This document shows positions 37,967-48,737 of a stretch of DNA of 64,000 nt, in pieces. The notes beneath the pieces were generated by a model. The model made no database searches. It was not told where the DNA came from and worked only from the letters and a program-made list of their open reading frames with translations. Position numbers and translations under genes: made by a program. Origin of the DNA: Luteolibacter sp. LG18. Its GTDB lineage: Bacteria > Verrucomicrobiota > Verrucomicrobiia > Verrucomicrobiales > Akkermansiaceae. The DNA is taken from assembly GCF_036322585.1 (NCBI RefSeq), contig NZ_AP024600.1, positions 3,782,001 through 3,846,000 on the forward strand, in the 5' to 3' direction. The first letter of the stretch is position 1. The number at the start of each line of letters is the position of its first letter.

Positions 37967-39363
37967 ACGAATCCAACTCCGTCTCCACCTACGACAAGGT
38001 CCTCGCGCTGAACCTCGATCCCACGATCTATGGCACCTTCGCCGAGATCGGCGCGGGCCAGGAAACCGCCAACCGCTTCTTCAGCGCGTCCGGTGCCGCG
38101 GGCATGGTGGCGAAGTCGATCTCAGCGTATGACATGACGATGAGCGACGCGATCTACGGGCGCACGGACCGCTACGTGTCGCGCCAGCGTCTGACGGCGA
38201 TGCTCGAACATGAATACGCCATCCTCACCGAGCGCCTCGGTCCGAAGCGCGGGGAGGAAACGACGTTCTTCTCATTTTGCAACACGGTGCGCGCCCGCGG
38301 CTGGCAGGATACCGCCGAGTGCCACGGCTGGATGGGCATCCGCTTCCAGCGCAAGCCCGGCGATCCGCCGTCCGACATCATCCTGCACATCCGCCTGCTG
38401 GATGCCGCGGCCACCGAGCAGCGCGAGGCGCTGGGTATCGTGGGCGTGAACCTGATCCACGCCACCTTCCGCGAGCGCGGTCACCTCCGGCATTTCGTCG
38501 AGTCGCTGGTGGACGATCTCGCGCCGGGGCGAGTGGAGGTGGACATGCTTTCTTTCAGCGGTCACGGCTACGGCTACTTCGACAACCGCCTGTGCGCGCT
38601 CCAGCTCGTGGAAAGCGGCCTGACGGAGGCGACCCTGTTCCTGCCGGATGGCGAGGTGGTGCAGCCCGCGGAGACCCTCTACAAGCGCCCGGTGCTGCTG
38701 CTGCGCGGCAGCTTCGATCCGGTGATGAATCTGCACCTGGAGATGATCGAGCAAGCGCGCGGCGTCTTTCACAAGGTCGTCGATCCCGCGGACCGCGGCA
38801 ACGAGCTGGAGATCTGCGAGATCTCGATGTCCAACCTGCTGCGCGGTGCCGCCCTCGATCCGGTGGATTTCATCGACCGCGCGGACGCGCTCCAGGCGCT
38901 CGGCAAGACGGTGCTGGTGTCGAAGTTCGCGGAGTTTCACCGTCTTGCGGCGTTCCTGAACCGCTGCACCAACAAGCCGCTCGGCATCGTGCTGAGCATC
39001 GGCCTGCTCAACGAGCTGTTCAAGGCGAAGTGGTCGGAGAACCTCGCGGGTGGTCTGCTCGAATCGTTCGGCCGCCTCTTCAAGTCCGGCCTTTCGCTGT
39101 ATGTCTTCCCATGGAGCAACCTGCGGAATGGCGAGCTGGTCACCGCGGAGACGTTCATCGCGCCGGAGGGCGAGAAGCATCTCTACCGTCACTTCCTGGA
39201 GAACGGCATGATCCGCAGCGTGCCCTGCAAGGATGAGAAGCTGCTCCAATACACCGGCCGGGATATCCAGCAGATGATCGAGACGGGCGATGAGACCTGG
39301 ATCGATTACGTGCCGGAGGAGGCCCGCGCCATTGCCGCACGGCGCGGAAACATCTCCCGCTGA
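37963..39363 (+). CDS. Conserved nucleotidyltransferase-like protein (NadD-like segment)
   Basis: 466 cytoplasmic residues. It begins YDKVLALNLDPTIYGTFAEIGAGQE and keeps blocks such as AKSISAYDMTMSDAIYG, TAECHGWMGIRF, EALGIVGVNLIHATF and VDNRLCALQLV-like text. This is a widespread conserved family often labelled nicotinate-nucleotide adenylyltransferase, because of a segment LLRGSFDPVMNLHLEM that resembles the GSFDPxHxGH motif of NadD-type enzymes. In true NadD enzymes the motif has HxGH; here it reads NLHL, so the catalytic histidines are not conserved as expected and the label should be treated with care. It overlaps the zinc-ribbon gene by four bases (ATGA). Confidence 0.68.
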   Translation: MNESNSVSTYDKVLALNLDPTIYGTFAEIGAGQETANRFFSASGAAGMVAKSISAYDMTMSDAIYGRTDRYVSRQRLTAMLEHEYAILTERLGPKRGEETTFFSFCNTVRARGWQDTAECHGWMGIRFQRKPGDPPSDIILHIRLLDAAATEQREALGIVGVNLIHATFRERGHLRHFVESLVDDLAPGRVEVDMLSFSGHGYGYFDNRLCALQLVESGLTEATLFLPDGEVVQPAETLYKRPVLLLRGSFDPVMNLHLEMIEQARGVFHKVVDPADRGNELEICEISMSNLLRGAALDPVDFIDRADALQALGKTVLVSKFAEFHRLAAFLNRCTNKPLGIVLSIGLLNELFKAKWSENLAGGLLESFGRLFKSGLSLYVFPWSNLRNGELVTAETFIAPEGEKHLYRHFLENGMIRSVPCKDEKLLQYTGRDIQQMIETGDETWIDYVPEEARAIAARRGNISR

Positions 39364-39444
39364 CCGGTTTCCGGCGCGGGGCGTATGAATCGCTTGGCGG
39401 GATTCGTATCGGGTGCTTGTTTAGGGCTTTCCGTTATCGACTTT

Positions 39445-40359
39445 ATGAAACTCCGCGCCTTCCTGTCCGCCTGTGTGGCCCTCACGGCCCTGCCTCTTTT
39501 CACCCCGCTGGCGAATGCCCAGGACGCGCAGCGCCGCGCGGAGCACGTTTTCATCATCAGCTTCGACCAGGCCTCGCCGGACGGGATCGAGCGCGCGGAG
39601 ATGCCGTTGTTCAAGGAGATGGCGGGCCAGGGCGCCCACACCTGGGAGGCCTACACCATCGTGCCGAGCCTGACCCTGCCGTCCCACACCTCCATGTTGA
39701 CGGGCGTGGGCATCCAGAAGCACCAGATCCTGTGGAATGACTACCAGCCCGCGAAGGGGGTGGTGAAAGTGCCGACCATTTTCAGCCTAGCGAAGGAGAA
39801 GGGGATGAAGACCGCGATGTTCGTGGCGAAGGAGAAGTTCCATCACCTCGAGCTGCCCGGCAGCGTGGACAAGTTCGTGTGCCCGCAGGACGTCACGGCG
39901 GCGGGCGTGTCGCAGGCCTTCGCGGAGAACGTGGGCGTCCTGAAGCCGGACCTGTGCTTCATCCACTTCGGTGATCCCGATGTGAAGGGGCATGAATTCG
40001 GCATCCATTCCCCGGAGAAAATGAAGGCCTTCGCCGACACCGACGTGGCCTTGAAGACCGTGCGCGATGCGATCAAGGCGGCGGGCCTGGAGGACAGCAG
40101 CGTGATCATCCTCACCGCGGACCACGGCTGCCATGACATCAAGGACAAGAACGGCATTACCCGCGGCACGCATGGCGACGCCACTCCGGACGATGTGACC
40201 ATTCCATGGATCGCGTGGGGCAAGGGCGTGAAACCGAAGTTCACGATCACCGCGCCGGTGGTGCAGTACGACACCGCGGCCACCGCACTGTGGCTGCTGG
40301 GTGTGCCGGTGCCGGAAGGCTTCTGGGGTCGCCCGGTGACGAGCGCTTTCCAGCCGTGA
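39445..40359 (+). CDS. Secreted alkaline phosphatase-superfamily phosphodiesterase
   Basis: 304 residues. The start MKLRAFLSACVALTALPLF gives a signal peptide cleaved after PLANAQ; an in-frame ATG 60 bases upstream lacks this. The mature protein belongs to the type I phosphodiesterase/nucleotide pyrophosphatase group. HVFIISFDQASPDGI carries the first metal-ligand Asp, and PSLTLPSHTSMLTG carries the catalytic Thr and second motif. FGDPDVKGHEFGIHS, LTADHGCHDIK and RGTHGD supply the remaining Asp/His ligands. It should hydrolyse phosphodiester or phosphate-ester bonds in the periplasm. Its stop is only five bases from the convergent DP-repeat gene. Confidence 0.88.
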   Translation: MKLRAFLSACVALTALPLFTPLANAQDAQRRAEHVFIISFDQASPDGIERAEMPLFKEMAGQGAHTWEAYTIVPSLTLPSHTSMLTGVGIQKHQILWNDYQPAKGVVKVPTIFSLAKEKGMKTAMFVAKEKFHHLELPGSVDKFVCPQDVTAAGVSQAFAENVGVLKPDLCFIHFGDPDVKGHEFGIHSPEKMKAFADTDVALKTVRDAIKAAGLEDSSVIILTADHGCHDIKDKNGITRGTHGDATPDDVTIPWIAWGKGVKPKFTITAPVVQYDTAATALWLLGVPVPEGFWGRPVTSAFQP

Positions 40360-40364
40360 GCCGT

Positions 40365-42581
40365 CTATTGATCCGCGAATGGATCGGAGGACGGGGCTGG
40401 GGAACTCTTCTCCCTGTCCAGAATCTGTAACAACGAGGCGCGCTGTTCGTTCGAGATGTCGGCCTTTTCGGCGGCGGCGCGGGCGGCGGACGGATCGGTG
40501 CTGTTCCAATTCTGGATCACATTGCTGATCGAGGCTTCTCGTTGCCGGTCATCGGCGATGCTTTCGGCCCATTGGTAGGCGGTGGCGGGATCGCGCTGGA
40601 GTTTCGTGCCCACCATGGCCCCCACGGCGTTGTCCCGCGTTTTGCCATCGGGCATGCTGTTGATCCATTTCGAGGCACCGTCGGGATCGCTGTTGCACCA
40701 GGAGTAGACCAGGGATTGAACGGTGTTGTCGCGGGTCGAGCCTTCCGGCAGTGCCGTCGCCCACTGCGCGGCGGCGTCCGGGTCCTGTTCGAACCATTGG
40801 GACGCGATTTGGCTGGCAGTGCTGGACAGGCGACCATCGGTATCCTTCTGCGCCGGGTTGGAGAGCAGGGGCATGAGAGCCTCCGCGGCGGCCGGGCTAT
40901 CCGAACGGGCCATGGCGGGAAGTACGCTGAGCATCGTTTTTGAACGCTCCTCCGCCGGCAGCGACTGCACCCATGCGAGTGCGGCGGTCGGATCGGAGGC
41001 TCCCCAGCCCTGTGCGAGTGAGGTGAGGCCGGCGTCGCGAACGGGGCCGGCCGGCAGCTTGGAGAGCTCGCTGCGTGCGGCCTCGGGATCGTTCTTGGCC
41101 ATCTGGCCCAGCACCCGGCCGATGGCCTTGCCCTGCTCGGCGGGGTTGGTCAGGCCCTTGGCGGCTTTCATCGCGGCCTCGGGATCGATGGGCGCGAGAT
41201 GTTCGAGGATATTCTCGAAGGTATAGGAGCCCGAGGAGCCCTGCTTGCTTGTGGGGAGGGATTGATAGATCTCCAGGGCCCGGGCGGGATCGTTGTAGCT
41301 CAGATTCGAAAGCATTTGGGTCTGCATCCGCTGCCGCTCCCCCTCCGGGAACGATTGGAGGATGCGTTCGGCTTCCTCGCGGGATGCGTAACCGAGGCGG
41401 CTGCCGAGTTGGGTGATCGCCTGGTCCCGCAGGGTACCTTCGGGCAGCTTGCCGATGATGGAATGGAGTTCGGTTGCGGTCCGGCTGGAGGACTCGCTGG
41501 AGTAGGGATCGTTGTTATCGGCCCCCATCAGCACCTGGAAGGCGGCGCGCTGGTCGGTGGGGTCGGAGAGGGCGGTGGCCCGGGCGAGCGCCGAATCGAA
41601 ATCCCGGTCGGCCAGGGTGCCGAAGATCGAGTTGACCCCGGAGCGCCGCGCGGTCGAGGACAAAGAGGAAAGGGACGCGAGCGCGGCATCCGGATCGGAG
41701 GCGGCGATACCGGCGGCGACCGCGACGAGGGCCTTGGTGCGCTGCGCGCCCTCGGGCAGTGAATTCGCCCACGCGGTGGCGGCGGCCCGGTCTTTCGCTC
41801 CCCAGACCTTTCCCAGCGTGGAAAGGGCGCCGAACTGCTGGCCCGCGGGGAGCTTCGCCAGCCGTGCAGCGGCCGCCGCCGGATCATCGACCGCCCATTC
41901 ACCGACATATCCGGCGACGGACCATCTTTGGCCCGCGGTGGGGTCTTCCGCCATCATCGCGATCCAGGCATCCGGTTGGGAAACCGCGAGCGCGGACATC
42001 AGTTGGGAACGCGCGGCGGACTTGAGGCTCGAATCCTGGATCGCCTCCAGCTTTTGCCGGGCGAGGGCCGGATCCGTCTGCGCGATGCTGGCGAGCACGC
42101 CGCCGATGGCGGCGCTGCGGAAGGAGCTTTGTTTCGCAGACAGCACGAAACGCAGGGCTGCCTCTGGATCGATGGCGGCCCATCGCGAGCACGCGGTGCC
42201 GATTTCAAGACTGTAGCCGTAGCCAGGTGTGGAGGCCTGGGCATCGGCGAGATCCGCGACGAGTTGCGAGAGTTCGTTGGCGTTCATCTTCGACAAGGCG
42301 GCTTCCGCCATCGCCTTGCCGTTCTCATAGTTGCCGCCGCTGTGCTTGAAGAAATCGCGGAGCTGGAGCGCGGTGGTGATGGCCTCGCCGCCCGCTCCCG
42401 GCAGCACGATTTTCTGGAGACGTGTGCTGGTGGTCGAGCGGGAGGCGGAACGGGTGGCGCGCTTCTCCGGCTCCGTTTTGCCGGAGTGGAGGTCCGGCGT
42501 GCTGGCGCGTCCGGCCCAGAACGCGAGCGCCAATGCGGTGCACAGAATTCCGATCCGACCACCCGAGCTCAACTTATTCAT
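40365..42581 (-). CDS. Large DP-repeat alpha-solenoid protein, membrane anchored or secreted
   Basis: 738 residues. The N-terminus MNKLSSGGRIGILCTALALA is a signal or anchor sequence. A disordered Ser/Arg-rich linker follows, then more than ten helical repeats of about 35 residues. The repeats carry a D-P-x-A-A motif and a W or hydrophobic residue, ending in LPxGxxRDxA, for instance DPDAAAQWATALPEGSTRDN and DPTAALAWVQSLPAEERS. This predicts a TPR/HEAT-like solenoid, so a protein-binding scaffold is the likely role. The lipoprotein at 24898-25620 has the same repeat. An ATG nine bases inside the longest frame was preferred to the GTG start. It is convergent with the phosphodiesterase. Confidence 0.72.
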   Translation of the reverse strand: MNKLSSGGRIGILCTALALAFWAGRASTPDLHSGKTEPEKRATRSASRSTTSTRLQKIVLPGAGGEAITTALQLRDFFKHSGGNYENGKAMAEAALSKMNANELSQLVADLADAQASTPGYGYSLEIGTACSRWAAIDPEAALRFVLSAKQSSFRSAAIGGVLASIAQTDPALARQKLEAIQDSSLKSAARSQLMSALAVSQPDAWIAMMAEDPTAGQRWSVAGYVGEWAVDDPAAAAARLAKLPAGQQFGALSTLGKVWGAKDRAAATAWANSLPEGAQRTKALVAVAAGIAASDPDAALASLSSLSSTARRSGVNSIFGTLADRDFDSALARATALSDPTDQRAAFQVLMGADNNDPYSSESSSRTATELHSIIGKLPEGTLRDQAITQLGSRLGYASREEAERILQSFPEGERQRMQTQMLSNLSYNDPARALEIYQSLPTSKQGSSGSYTFENILEHLAPIDPEAAMKAAKGLTNPAEQGKAIGRVLGQMAKNDPEAARSELSKLPAGPVRDAGLTSLAQGWGASDPTAALAWVQSLPAEERSKTMLSVLPAMARSDSPAAAEALMPLLSNPAQKDTDGRLSSTASQIASQWFEQDPDAAAQWATALPEGSTRDNTVQSLVYSWCNSDPDGASKWINSMPDGKTRDNAVGAMVGTKLQRDPATAYQWAESIADDRQREASISNVIQNWNSTDPSAARAAAEKADISNEQRASLLQILDREKSSPAPSSDPFADQ

Positions 42582-42697
42582 CGCTCTCACGCTGACAGGT
42601 CGCGTGGAGAGGAAAAGAATTGTTGTGTCAAAGTTGTGTCAAAGCGGGGCGCCCGCCCATCGGTATCCGTCGTCCACTCCGGCGGAGCCCGCGCGCC

Positions 42698-44155
42698 TCA
42701 GGCGAGGATGTCGCGCACCACCTTGCAGGGCTCGACGCCGGTGAGCTTCATGTCCAGCCCCTGGAACCGGCTGGTGAGCCGTGTGTGGTCGATCCCCAGG
42801 CAATGGAGCATCGTCGCATGGAGGTCGTGGGCGGTCACGGGGTTGGCTTGCACGTTGTAGGAGAAGTCGTCGGTCTCCCCGTAGGTGATGCCCGGCTTGA
42901 TACCGCCGCCCGCCAGCCACATGGTGAAACAGCGCGGGTGATGATCGCGTCCGTATTGGGTGGGGGTGAGCTTTCCCTGGCAATAGACGGTGCGACCGAA
43001 CTCGCCGCCCCACACCACGAGCGTGTCCTCGAGCAATCCCCGCTGCTTCAAATCCTGGAGCAATCCCGCCTGGGCCTGGTCGACATCCTGGCATTGCAGC
43101 GGGAGGTCCCGCACCACGCTGCCGTGGTGGTCCCAGCCGCGGTGGTAGAGCTGGATGAAGCGCACGCCGCGTTCGGCCATCCGGCGGGCCATGAGGCAAT
43201 TGTAGGCGTAGGTGCCGGGCTTCCTGACGTCCGGGCCGTAGAGGGCGAGGGTGGATTCGCGTTCGCCGCGGAGATCGCTCAGCTCCGGCACGCTGGCCTG
43301 CATGCGGTAGGCCATTTCGTATTGGGCGATGCGGGCCAGCACCTGGCTGTCGCCGTTCCTCTCCGCTTCGCGGCGGTTCATCTCGGAGAGCATGTCGAGC
43401 ATCTTCCTGCGGTCCGAACGCTGCATCCCCTTGGGATCGTTCAGATAAAGCACCGGATCCGCCGAGGCTCGGAACTGCACGCCCTGGTGCTCGCCGGGCA
43501 GGAAGCCGGCGCCCCACAGGTGGGAGAACAGCGCCTGCATCTGGCCCTTTCCCTGGCTGATCATCACCACGAAGGCGGGCAGGTTCTGGTTCGCGCTGCC
43601 GAGGCCGTAGGAAAGCCACGCGCCGATCGACGGGCGGCCGGGAATCTGGTGCCCGGTCTGCATGAAGGTGACGCCCGGGCCGTGGTTGATTTGCTCGGTG
43701 GTCATCGACTTCACCACGCACATCTCGCCCGCCATCCGGCCGGTGTGCCGGAGGAGCTCGGACACCCATAGCCCGTCCTGGTGGTTCGGATACTTCTCGA
43801 ACTTGAAGATCGAGGGCGCGATGGGCAGGCGGGATTGCCCGGAGGTCATGCCGGTGAGGCGCTGGCCGCCACGTATGGAATCGGGCAGTTCCTTGTCGAA
43901 GAAATCCTTCAGTCCCGGCTTGTGGTCGAAGGTGTCGAGCTGCGACGGCGCGCCTTCCTGATAGAGATAGATGACGCGTTTGGCCTTCGGCGCGAAGTTC
44001 GGAAACAGAGGTGCCGCCGCGGTCGCCCCGCGCTCGTCCGCGGCGAACAGTTGGGAAAGGGCGGTGCTGCCGAGGAAGGCGAGCCCGCCGGCCGTCATGC
44101 CCTTGAGGATCTGGCGGCGGTTGATGTTGAGGAGGTGGTCGTCGTGCGGGTTCAT
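42698..44155 (-). CDS. DUF1501 protein, module 1 (sulfatase-like, Tat-exported)
   Basis: 485 residues. The start was placed at [19 protein letters not shown], which gives a Tat-type signal and keeps the gene clear of the preceding DUF1553 gene, 14 bases upstream. DUF1501 proteins have an alkaline-phosphatase/sulfatase-like fold. Seen here are [21 protein letters not shown] near the start, [53 protein letters not shown], and [19 protein letters not shown]. They always pair with DUF1549/DUF1553 haem-type proteins in PVC bacteria. The enzymatic activity is not established. Likely forms an operon with the gene upstream of it. Confidence 0.9.
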   Translation of the reverse strand: MNPHDDHLLNINRRQILKGMTAGGLAFLGSTALSQLFAADERGATAAAPLFPNFAPKAKRVIYLYQEGAPSQLDTFDHKPGLKDFFDKELPDSIRGGQRLTGMTSGQSRLPIAPSIFKFEKYPNHQDGLWVSELLRHTGRMAGEMCVVKSMTTEQINHGPGVTFMQTGHQIPGRPSIGAWLSYGLGSANQNLPAFVVMISQGKGQMQALFSHLWGAGFLPGEHQGVQFRASADPVLYLNDPKGMQRSDRRKMLDMLSEMNRREAERNGDSQVLARIAQYEMAYRMQASVPELSDLRGERESTLALYGPDVRKPGTYAYNCLMARRMAERGVRFIQLYHRGWDHHGSVVRDLPLQCQDVDQAQAGLLQDLKQRGLLEDTLVVWGGEFGRTVYCQGKLTPTQYGRDHHPRCFTMWLAGGGIKPGITYGETDDFSYNVQANPVTAHDLHATMLHCLGIDHTRLTSRFQGLDMKLTGVEPCKVVRDILA

Positions 44156-44169
44156 GGCATGGGGTGCGG

Positions 44170-46410
44170 TCAATCCCGCACGAGGGTTTGGTCGAGGTTG
44201 AGGATGGTCGAAGCCACTAGCATCCAGGCCGCGAGCTCCGGCTGGTCGAGGGACGCATCGGCAGGCGTGGCTCCCTGGCCCAGCAACTCCGCGGCATCGG
44301 CGGGAGCTCCGCGGTAGCGGGCCAAAAGAGTATCGAATCCCCGCGCGAGGATTTCCTGGTCCTCGGGGGAGATGGGCCGCGAAGTCACCCGTCGGTGGAG
44401 AAAATCGATTCGTCCGCGGGTGTCGCCCGGCTGCTTGAGTGCGAGCGCCGCGAGATGCTTCGCGCACTCCAGCATCTGCTCGTCATTGAGGGTGGCGAGG
44501 GCTTGCAGCGGCGTGTTCGTGGGGAGGCGCTTCACCGAACAGGACATGCGGTCGGGCGCGTCGAAGACGCTCATGAAAGGCGGCGGCGCGGTGCGTTTCC
44601 AAAAGGTGTAGAGGCTGCGGCGATACAGGTCCTTTCCCCGGCTCCGGTGATAGGCCTTGGTGTTGCTGCCTTCGTTGGACCGTTCCTCCCACAGGCCGTC
44701 GGGTTGGTAGGGGAACACCGGCGGGCCACCCATTTCATCCGTCATCAGGCCGGAGACGAACAAGGCCTGGTCCCGGATTTCCTCGGCGGTCAGCCGCCGC
44801 CGCGGGAAACTGGCAAGCAGGCGGTTCTCCGGGTCCCGGGCCGTTGCTTCCGGGCTGGTGGCCGAAGATTGGCGATAGGTGGCGCTGGTCACGATCAAGC
44901 GGATGACGTGCCGGAGACTCCAGGGCGGCGCACCATTGCTCCCGTCCCTCAGTTCCACGGCCAGCCAGTCGAGGAGCTCGGGGTGGACCGGGTATTCTCC
45001 CTGGAACCCGAAGTCGTCCACCGTCTTGACGATGCCGGTGCCGAAGAGCTGCTGCCAGAGCCGGTTGGCGGTCACGCGCGCGAGCAGCGGATCGCCAGGT
45101 GACACGAGCCAGCGCGCGAACCCGAGGCGGTTCGCGGGCTCACCCGGGAGCGCATTTCCCAGCACCAGAGGTGGACGCCGCGATACGGGGCGCGAGGTGT
45201 CCGGCTGGTCATATTGGCCCCGGCCGAGCACGTAGGTGGCCACCGGAGCCGCGGCTTCCTGCATCACCATGACCTTGGCCTTCGCCCCGTCCGGTGCGAG
45301 TGGCGACGCGATCTCGATGAGCGGTGGATAGGCGGCTGACTTGTCGTTCTCGACGTGTTTCTCGGTGATGGAATTGAAATAAGCCTCCAGGCTGTAGAAG
45401 TCCTCCTGCGTGAGCGGATCGAACTTGTGATCGTGGCAGCGGCAGCAGTTGAAGGTGAGGCCGAGGAAAGCGGTGCCGACGGTTTGGACGCGGTCCGCCG
45501 CATACTCGTTGAGATACTCCGCCGCCAGCGAGCCGCCCTCCGCCGTGATCGGATGATTCCGGCAGAACGCGGTGGCCAGCACCTGATCAGGCGTCGCACC
45601 GGGAAGGAGATCGCCTGCCACCTGTTCGGTTACGAAACGATCGAAGGGCATGTCCTCGTTGAACGCGCGGATCAGCCAGTCCCGCCACGGCCATCCGGTG
45701 CGCAGGATGTCGTGGAGGTAGCCGTTCGTGTCGCCGTAGCGCGAGAGATCCAGCCAGAACGACGTCATCCGTTCGCCATACCGCGGTGATGCCAGCAGGC
45801 GATCCACTACCCGCTCGTAAGCACCGGGCCGGTTATCGGCCAGGAAGTCATCGAGTTCCTGCTCCGTGGGCGGCAGCCCGGTGAGATCGAAGGTGACGCG
45901 CCGGATCAAGGTCTCCTTATCCGCTTCCGCCGATCGCCGGAGACCCGCCGCGGCCAGTTTCGTGGAGAGGAACGCGTCCACGGGATTCCCGGCTTCGGGA
46001 ACCATCGGACGCTCCGGCGGAACGAAGGCCCAGTGCTTTTCATAACGGGCTCCGGCCCCGATCCATTTCCGGATGAGATCCTTTTCATCCTTGGTGAGTT
46101 CCTTGTGGGATTCGGGCGGAGGCATGACTTCGTCGCGGTCCGTGGAGACGATGCGCCGCCATGCCTCGCTCTCCGCGGAAGAGCCGGGCTTGATGCCGGC
46201 GAGCCCGCTGTCGGTCCGTGCGGCGGAGCCCTCCGCGGTGTCGAGGCGGAAGTCCGCCTTGCGGTGCTTCGCGTCGAAGCCGTGGCAGAAGAAGCACTTT
46301 TCCGAAAGGATCGGGCGGATGTCCCGGTTGTATGCCGGAGCCTGTTCCTCGCCTGCCGCCGTTCCATGCAGGACTCCTCCTGCCAACACGATCGCAACCC
46401 GGAAACTCAT
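44170..46410 (-). CDS. PSCyt1/DUF1549/DUF1553 protein, module 1
   Basis: 746 residues. A signal peptide is followed by a planctomycete-type cytochrome c domain: [18 protein letters not shown] with C39-x2-C42-H43, the haem-attachment motif, and later [19 protein letters not shown]1549 follows ([71 protein letters not shown]), then a second haem-like motif [21 protein letters not shown]1553 ends the protein ([69 protein letters not shown]). It is probably a periplasmic electron-transfer or redox partner of the downstream DUF1501 protein. The two are spaced by 14 bases. It diverges from the PAS-AraC regulator. Confidence 0.9.
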   Translation of the reverse strand: MSFRVAIVLAGGVLHGTAAGEEQAPAYNRDIRPILSEKCFFCHGFDAKHRKADFRLDTAEGSAARTDSGLAGIKPGSSAESEAWRRIVSTDRDEVMPPPESHKELTKDEKDLIRKWIGAGARYEKHWAFVPPERPMVPEAGNPVDAFLSTKLAAAGLRRSAEADKETLIRRVTFDLTGLPPTEQELDDFLADNRPGAYERVVDRLLASPRYGERMTSFWLDLSRYGDTNGYLHDILRTGWPWRDWLIRAFNEDMPFDRFVTEQVAGDLLPGATPDQVLATAFCRNHPITAEGGSLAAEYLNEYAADRVQTVGTAFLGLTFNCCRCHDHKFDPLTQEDFYSLEAYFNSITEKHVENDKSAAYPPLIEIASPLAPDGAKAKVMVMQEAAAPVATYVLGRGQYDQPDTSRPVSRRPPLVLGNALPGEPANRLGFARWLVSPGDPLLARVTANRLWQQLFGTGIVKTVDDFGFQGEYPVHPELLDWLAVELRDGSNGAPPWSLRHVIRLIVTSATYRQSSATSPEATARDPENRLLASFPRRRLTAEEIRDQALFVSGLMTDEMGGPPVFPYQPDGLWEERSNEGSNTKAYHRSRGKDLYRRSLYTFWKRTAPPPFMSVFDAPDRMSCSVKRLPTNTPLQALATLNDEQMLECAKHLAALALKQPGDTRGRIDFLHRRVTSRPISPEDQEILARGFDTLLARYRGAPADAAELLGQGATPADASLDQPELAAWMLVASTILNLDQTLVRD

Positions 46411-46481
46411 ATCCGTGCATCGTGGCCGATGGGGCTTCTGATGTCTTGGAAGCGGCCCGCGAATGATTGTAAAAAAGCAGC

Positions 46482-47285
46482 ATGAATCCTTTCGTCTCCC
46501 AGCAGGACTTTCTCGCGGCGCTGGCGCCCGGTGAACTACTGCGTCTCTACGATCTGATGCCGGACGTGTCGTTTTTCATGAAGGACACGGAAGGCCGGTT
46601 CGTGGCCCTCAACCGGTTGGGCTGCCAGTTCTGCGGCGTGCGATCAGAACAAGATGCATTCGGTTGCACCGACCGGGATTTCTTTCCCAGCCGCCGTGCC
46701 GAGGAATACATGGCGGATGACCGGGCGGTGATCGCCACGGGACATCCGATCGTCAACCGGATGGAACCGGCCCCCGAGATGGAAGGATCGCCTCATCTGG
46801 TGGTCACCCACAAGGTTCCCGTGCGGAACCGGGACGGGGCGGTCATTGGCGTGGCGGGCTTTTCCCGGAGAGTCGAGGAGATCCGCTGTGCCAGCAGCGT
46901 GATCCGGAAGCTGGCCGAGGTGGTGGACCGCCTCCACGAGCGGTTCGCGGAAACGGTCAGCACCGCGGAGCTGGCGAAGCAAGCCGGCCTTTCAGAGAGC
47001 CAGTTCGAACGGATTTTCAAGAAGGCCCTCGGCACCAGCCCGCGGCAGTATCTCCAGCGCATCCGGATCGAGCACGCTTCGCGGCTCCTGCTGGAGACCG
47101 AGGAAACGATCGCCTCGATCGCGCAACGGTGCGGCTATTACGATCACTCCCACTTTTGCAAAACCTTCGCCGCCCAGCTCGGGAGCGCTCCTTCCGAATA
47201 CCGCAAGGAGCGCCAGACTTCGCCGGTGAGCGGTGGCTTGCCGGAATCCGCCGGGGATGCCCCGGCGGCCGGTTCACGCGAATAG
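46482..47285 (+). CDS. AraC-family transcriptional regulator with N-terminal PAS domain
   Basis: 267 residues. Residues ~15-135 form a PAS-like sensor ([60 protein letters not shown]). Residues ~150-250 form two AraC helix-turn-helix units ([41 protein letters not shown] followed by [16 protein letters not shown]). The PAS domain probably binds a small ligand or haem. It lies divergently next to the module 1 DUF1553 gene with 71 bases between starts, so it most likely controls that module. Its end overlaps the stop of the convergent module 2 DUF1501 gene by 12 bases. Confidence 0.9.
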   Translation: MNPFVSQQDFLAALAPGELLRLYDLMPDVSFFMKDTEGRFVALNRLGCQFCGVRSEQDAFGCTDRDFFPSRRAEEYMADDRAVIATGHPIVNRMEPAPEMEGSPHLVVTHKVPVRNRDGAVIGVAGFSRRVEEIRCASSVIRKLAEVVDRLHERFAETVSTAELAKQAGLSESQFERIFKKALGTSPRQYLQRIRIEHASRLLLETEETIASIAQRCGYYDHSHFCKTFAAQLGSAPSEYRKERQTSPVSGGLPESAGDAPAAGSRE

Positions 47286-48737
47286 ATCTTTCACCACCTT
47301 CGCCGGTTCGGTGCCGGTGAGCTTCTGGTCGAGGCCTTGGAATTTGTAGGTCAGGCGCTCGTGGTCGAGGCCCAGCGCGTGGAGAATGGTGGCGTGGAGG
47401 TCGCGGATGTGCACCGGATCCTTGGTGATGTTGTAGGACATCTCGTCGGTGTCGCCGTAGACCTGGCCGCCCTTGATGCCGCCGCCAGCCATCCAGATGC
47501 TGAAGCAGCGCGGGTGGTGGTCCCGGCCGTAGTCGGTCTCCGTCAGGTTTCCCTGGCAGTAGATGGTGCGGCCGAACTCGCCGCCGAAGATCACCAGCGT
47601 GTCCTCCAGCATGCCGCGCTGCTTGAGATCCTGGATCAGGCCGTAGCAGCCCTGGTCCACGTCCTTGCACTGGGAGGCCAGGTCGCGCGGCAGATTGCCG
47701 TGCTGGTCCCAGCCGCGGTGGAAGATCTGCACGAAGCGCACGCCGCGCTCCATCAGACGGCGGGCCATGAGAGCCGAGTTCGCGAAGGTGCCACGCTTTT
47801 TGCTGTCCTCGCCGTAGAGCGCGTGGACCTTCTCGGATTCGCCGGAGAAGTCGGTGAGCTCCGGCACGGAGGCCTGCATGCGGAAGGCCATCTCGTATTG
47901 CTGGATGCGGGTCTGCGTTTCCGGATCGCCGACGGCCTCGTAGGATTTCCGGTTCAGGTCGTTGAGTCCGTCCAGCATCTGGCGGCGCACGTCGCGGGAA
48001 ACGCCGGGCGTGTCCTCGAGGAACAGCACTGGATCCCCCAGCGAACGCAGCGCCACCCCGGCGTATTTCCCGGGGAGGTAGCCGGAACCCCACAAGCGCG
48101 AGGAAATGGCCTGCACGTTCGAGTAGGGCGAGGAATGGGTGGCGTGGAGGACGACGAAGGACGGCAGGTCCTGGTTCATCGAGCCGAGGCCGTAGGACAT
48201 CCACGAGCCCATCGAGGCCTTGCCGGATTGCATCGAGCCGGTACACACGAGCTGGTTGGCCGGCTCGTGGTTGATGGCGTCGGTGTGCATCGATTTGATG
48301 ATGCAGAGGTCGTCCACCATCTTGCCGGTCCACGGCAGCAACTCGCTCACCCAGGTCCCGGACTGGCCGTGCTGGTTGAACTTGAACATGGTGGGCGCGA
48401 GTGGGAATGCCTTCTGGCCGGAGGTCATGCCGGTGAGGCGCTGGCCCTGCGACTTCAGCCAGTCGTTGAGGTCCTCCTTGAAGCGCTTCCGCAGCTCCGG
48501 CTTGTAGTCGAAGGTGTCGAGCTGGGACGGCGCGCCGATCAGCGAGATGTAGATCACGCGCTTCGCCTTCGGGGCGATCTGCGGCAGGCCGGCGAGGAAA
48601 CCGGCGGCATCGGCCACGCCACCCGAGGCGGTGCGGCCCATCAGCGCGGCGAGCGCCGCCACGCCGAGACCGGTGCCGGACTTCCGGAAAAACTGACGGC
48701 GTGTCAGCGCGCCGTTGTAGGTTTCGATCGGGTTCAT
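47274..48737 (-). CDS. DUF1501 protein, module 2 (sulfatase-like, Tat-exported)
   Basis: 487 residues. The N-terminus [20 protein letters not shown] followed by [14 protein letters not shown] is a Tat signal (RRQFF). Family blocks include [84 protein letters not shown] and [19 protein letters not shown]. It is clearly paralogous to the protein at 42698-44155, although the two are well diverged outside these blocks. Its start codon overlaps the stop of the upstream DUF1553 gene as ATGA, so translation is coupled. It overlaps the AraC gene end by 12 bases. Confidence 0.9.
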   Translation of the reverse strand: MNPIETYNGALTRRQFFRKSGTGLGVAALAALMGRTASGGVADAAGFLAGLPQIAPKAKRVIYISLIGAPSQLDTFDYKPELRKRFKEDLNDWLKSQGQRLTGMTSGQKAFPLAPTMFKFNQHGQSGTWVSELLPWTGKMVDDLCIIKSMHTDAINHEPANQLVCTGSMQSGKASMGSWMSYGLGSMNQDLPSFVVLHATHSSPYSNVQAISSRLWGSGYLPGKYAGVALRSLGDPVLFLEDTPGVSRDVRRQMLDGLNDLNRKSYEAVGDPETQTRIQQYEMAFRMQASVPELTDFSGESEKVHALYGEDSKKRGTFANSALMARRLMERGVRFVQIFHRGWDQHGNLPRDLASQCKDVDQGCYGLIQDLKQRGMLEDTLVIFGGEFGRTIYCQGNLTETDYGRDHHPRCFSIWMAGGGIKGGQVYGDTDEMSYNITKDPVHIRDLHATILHALGLDHERLTYKFQGLDQKLTGTEPAKVVKDLFA

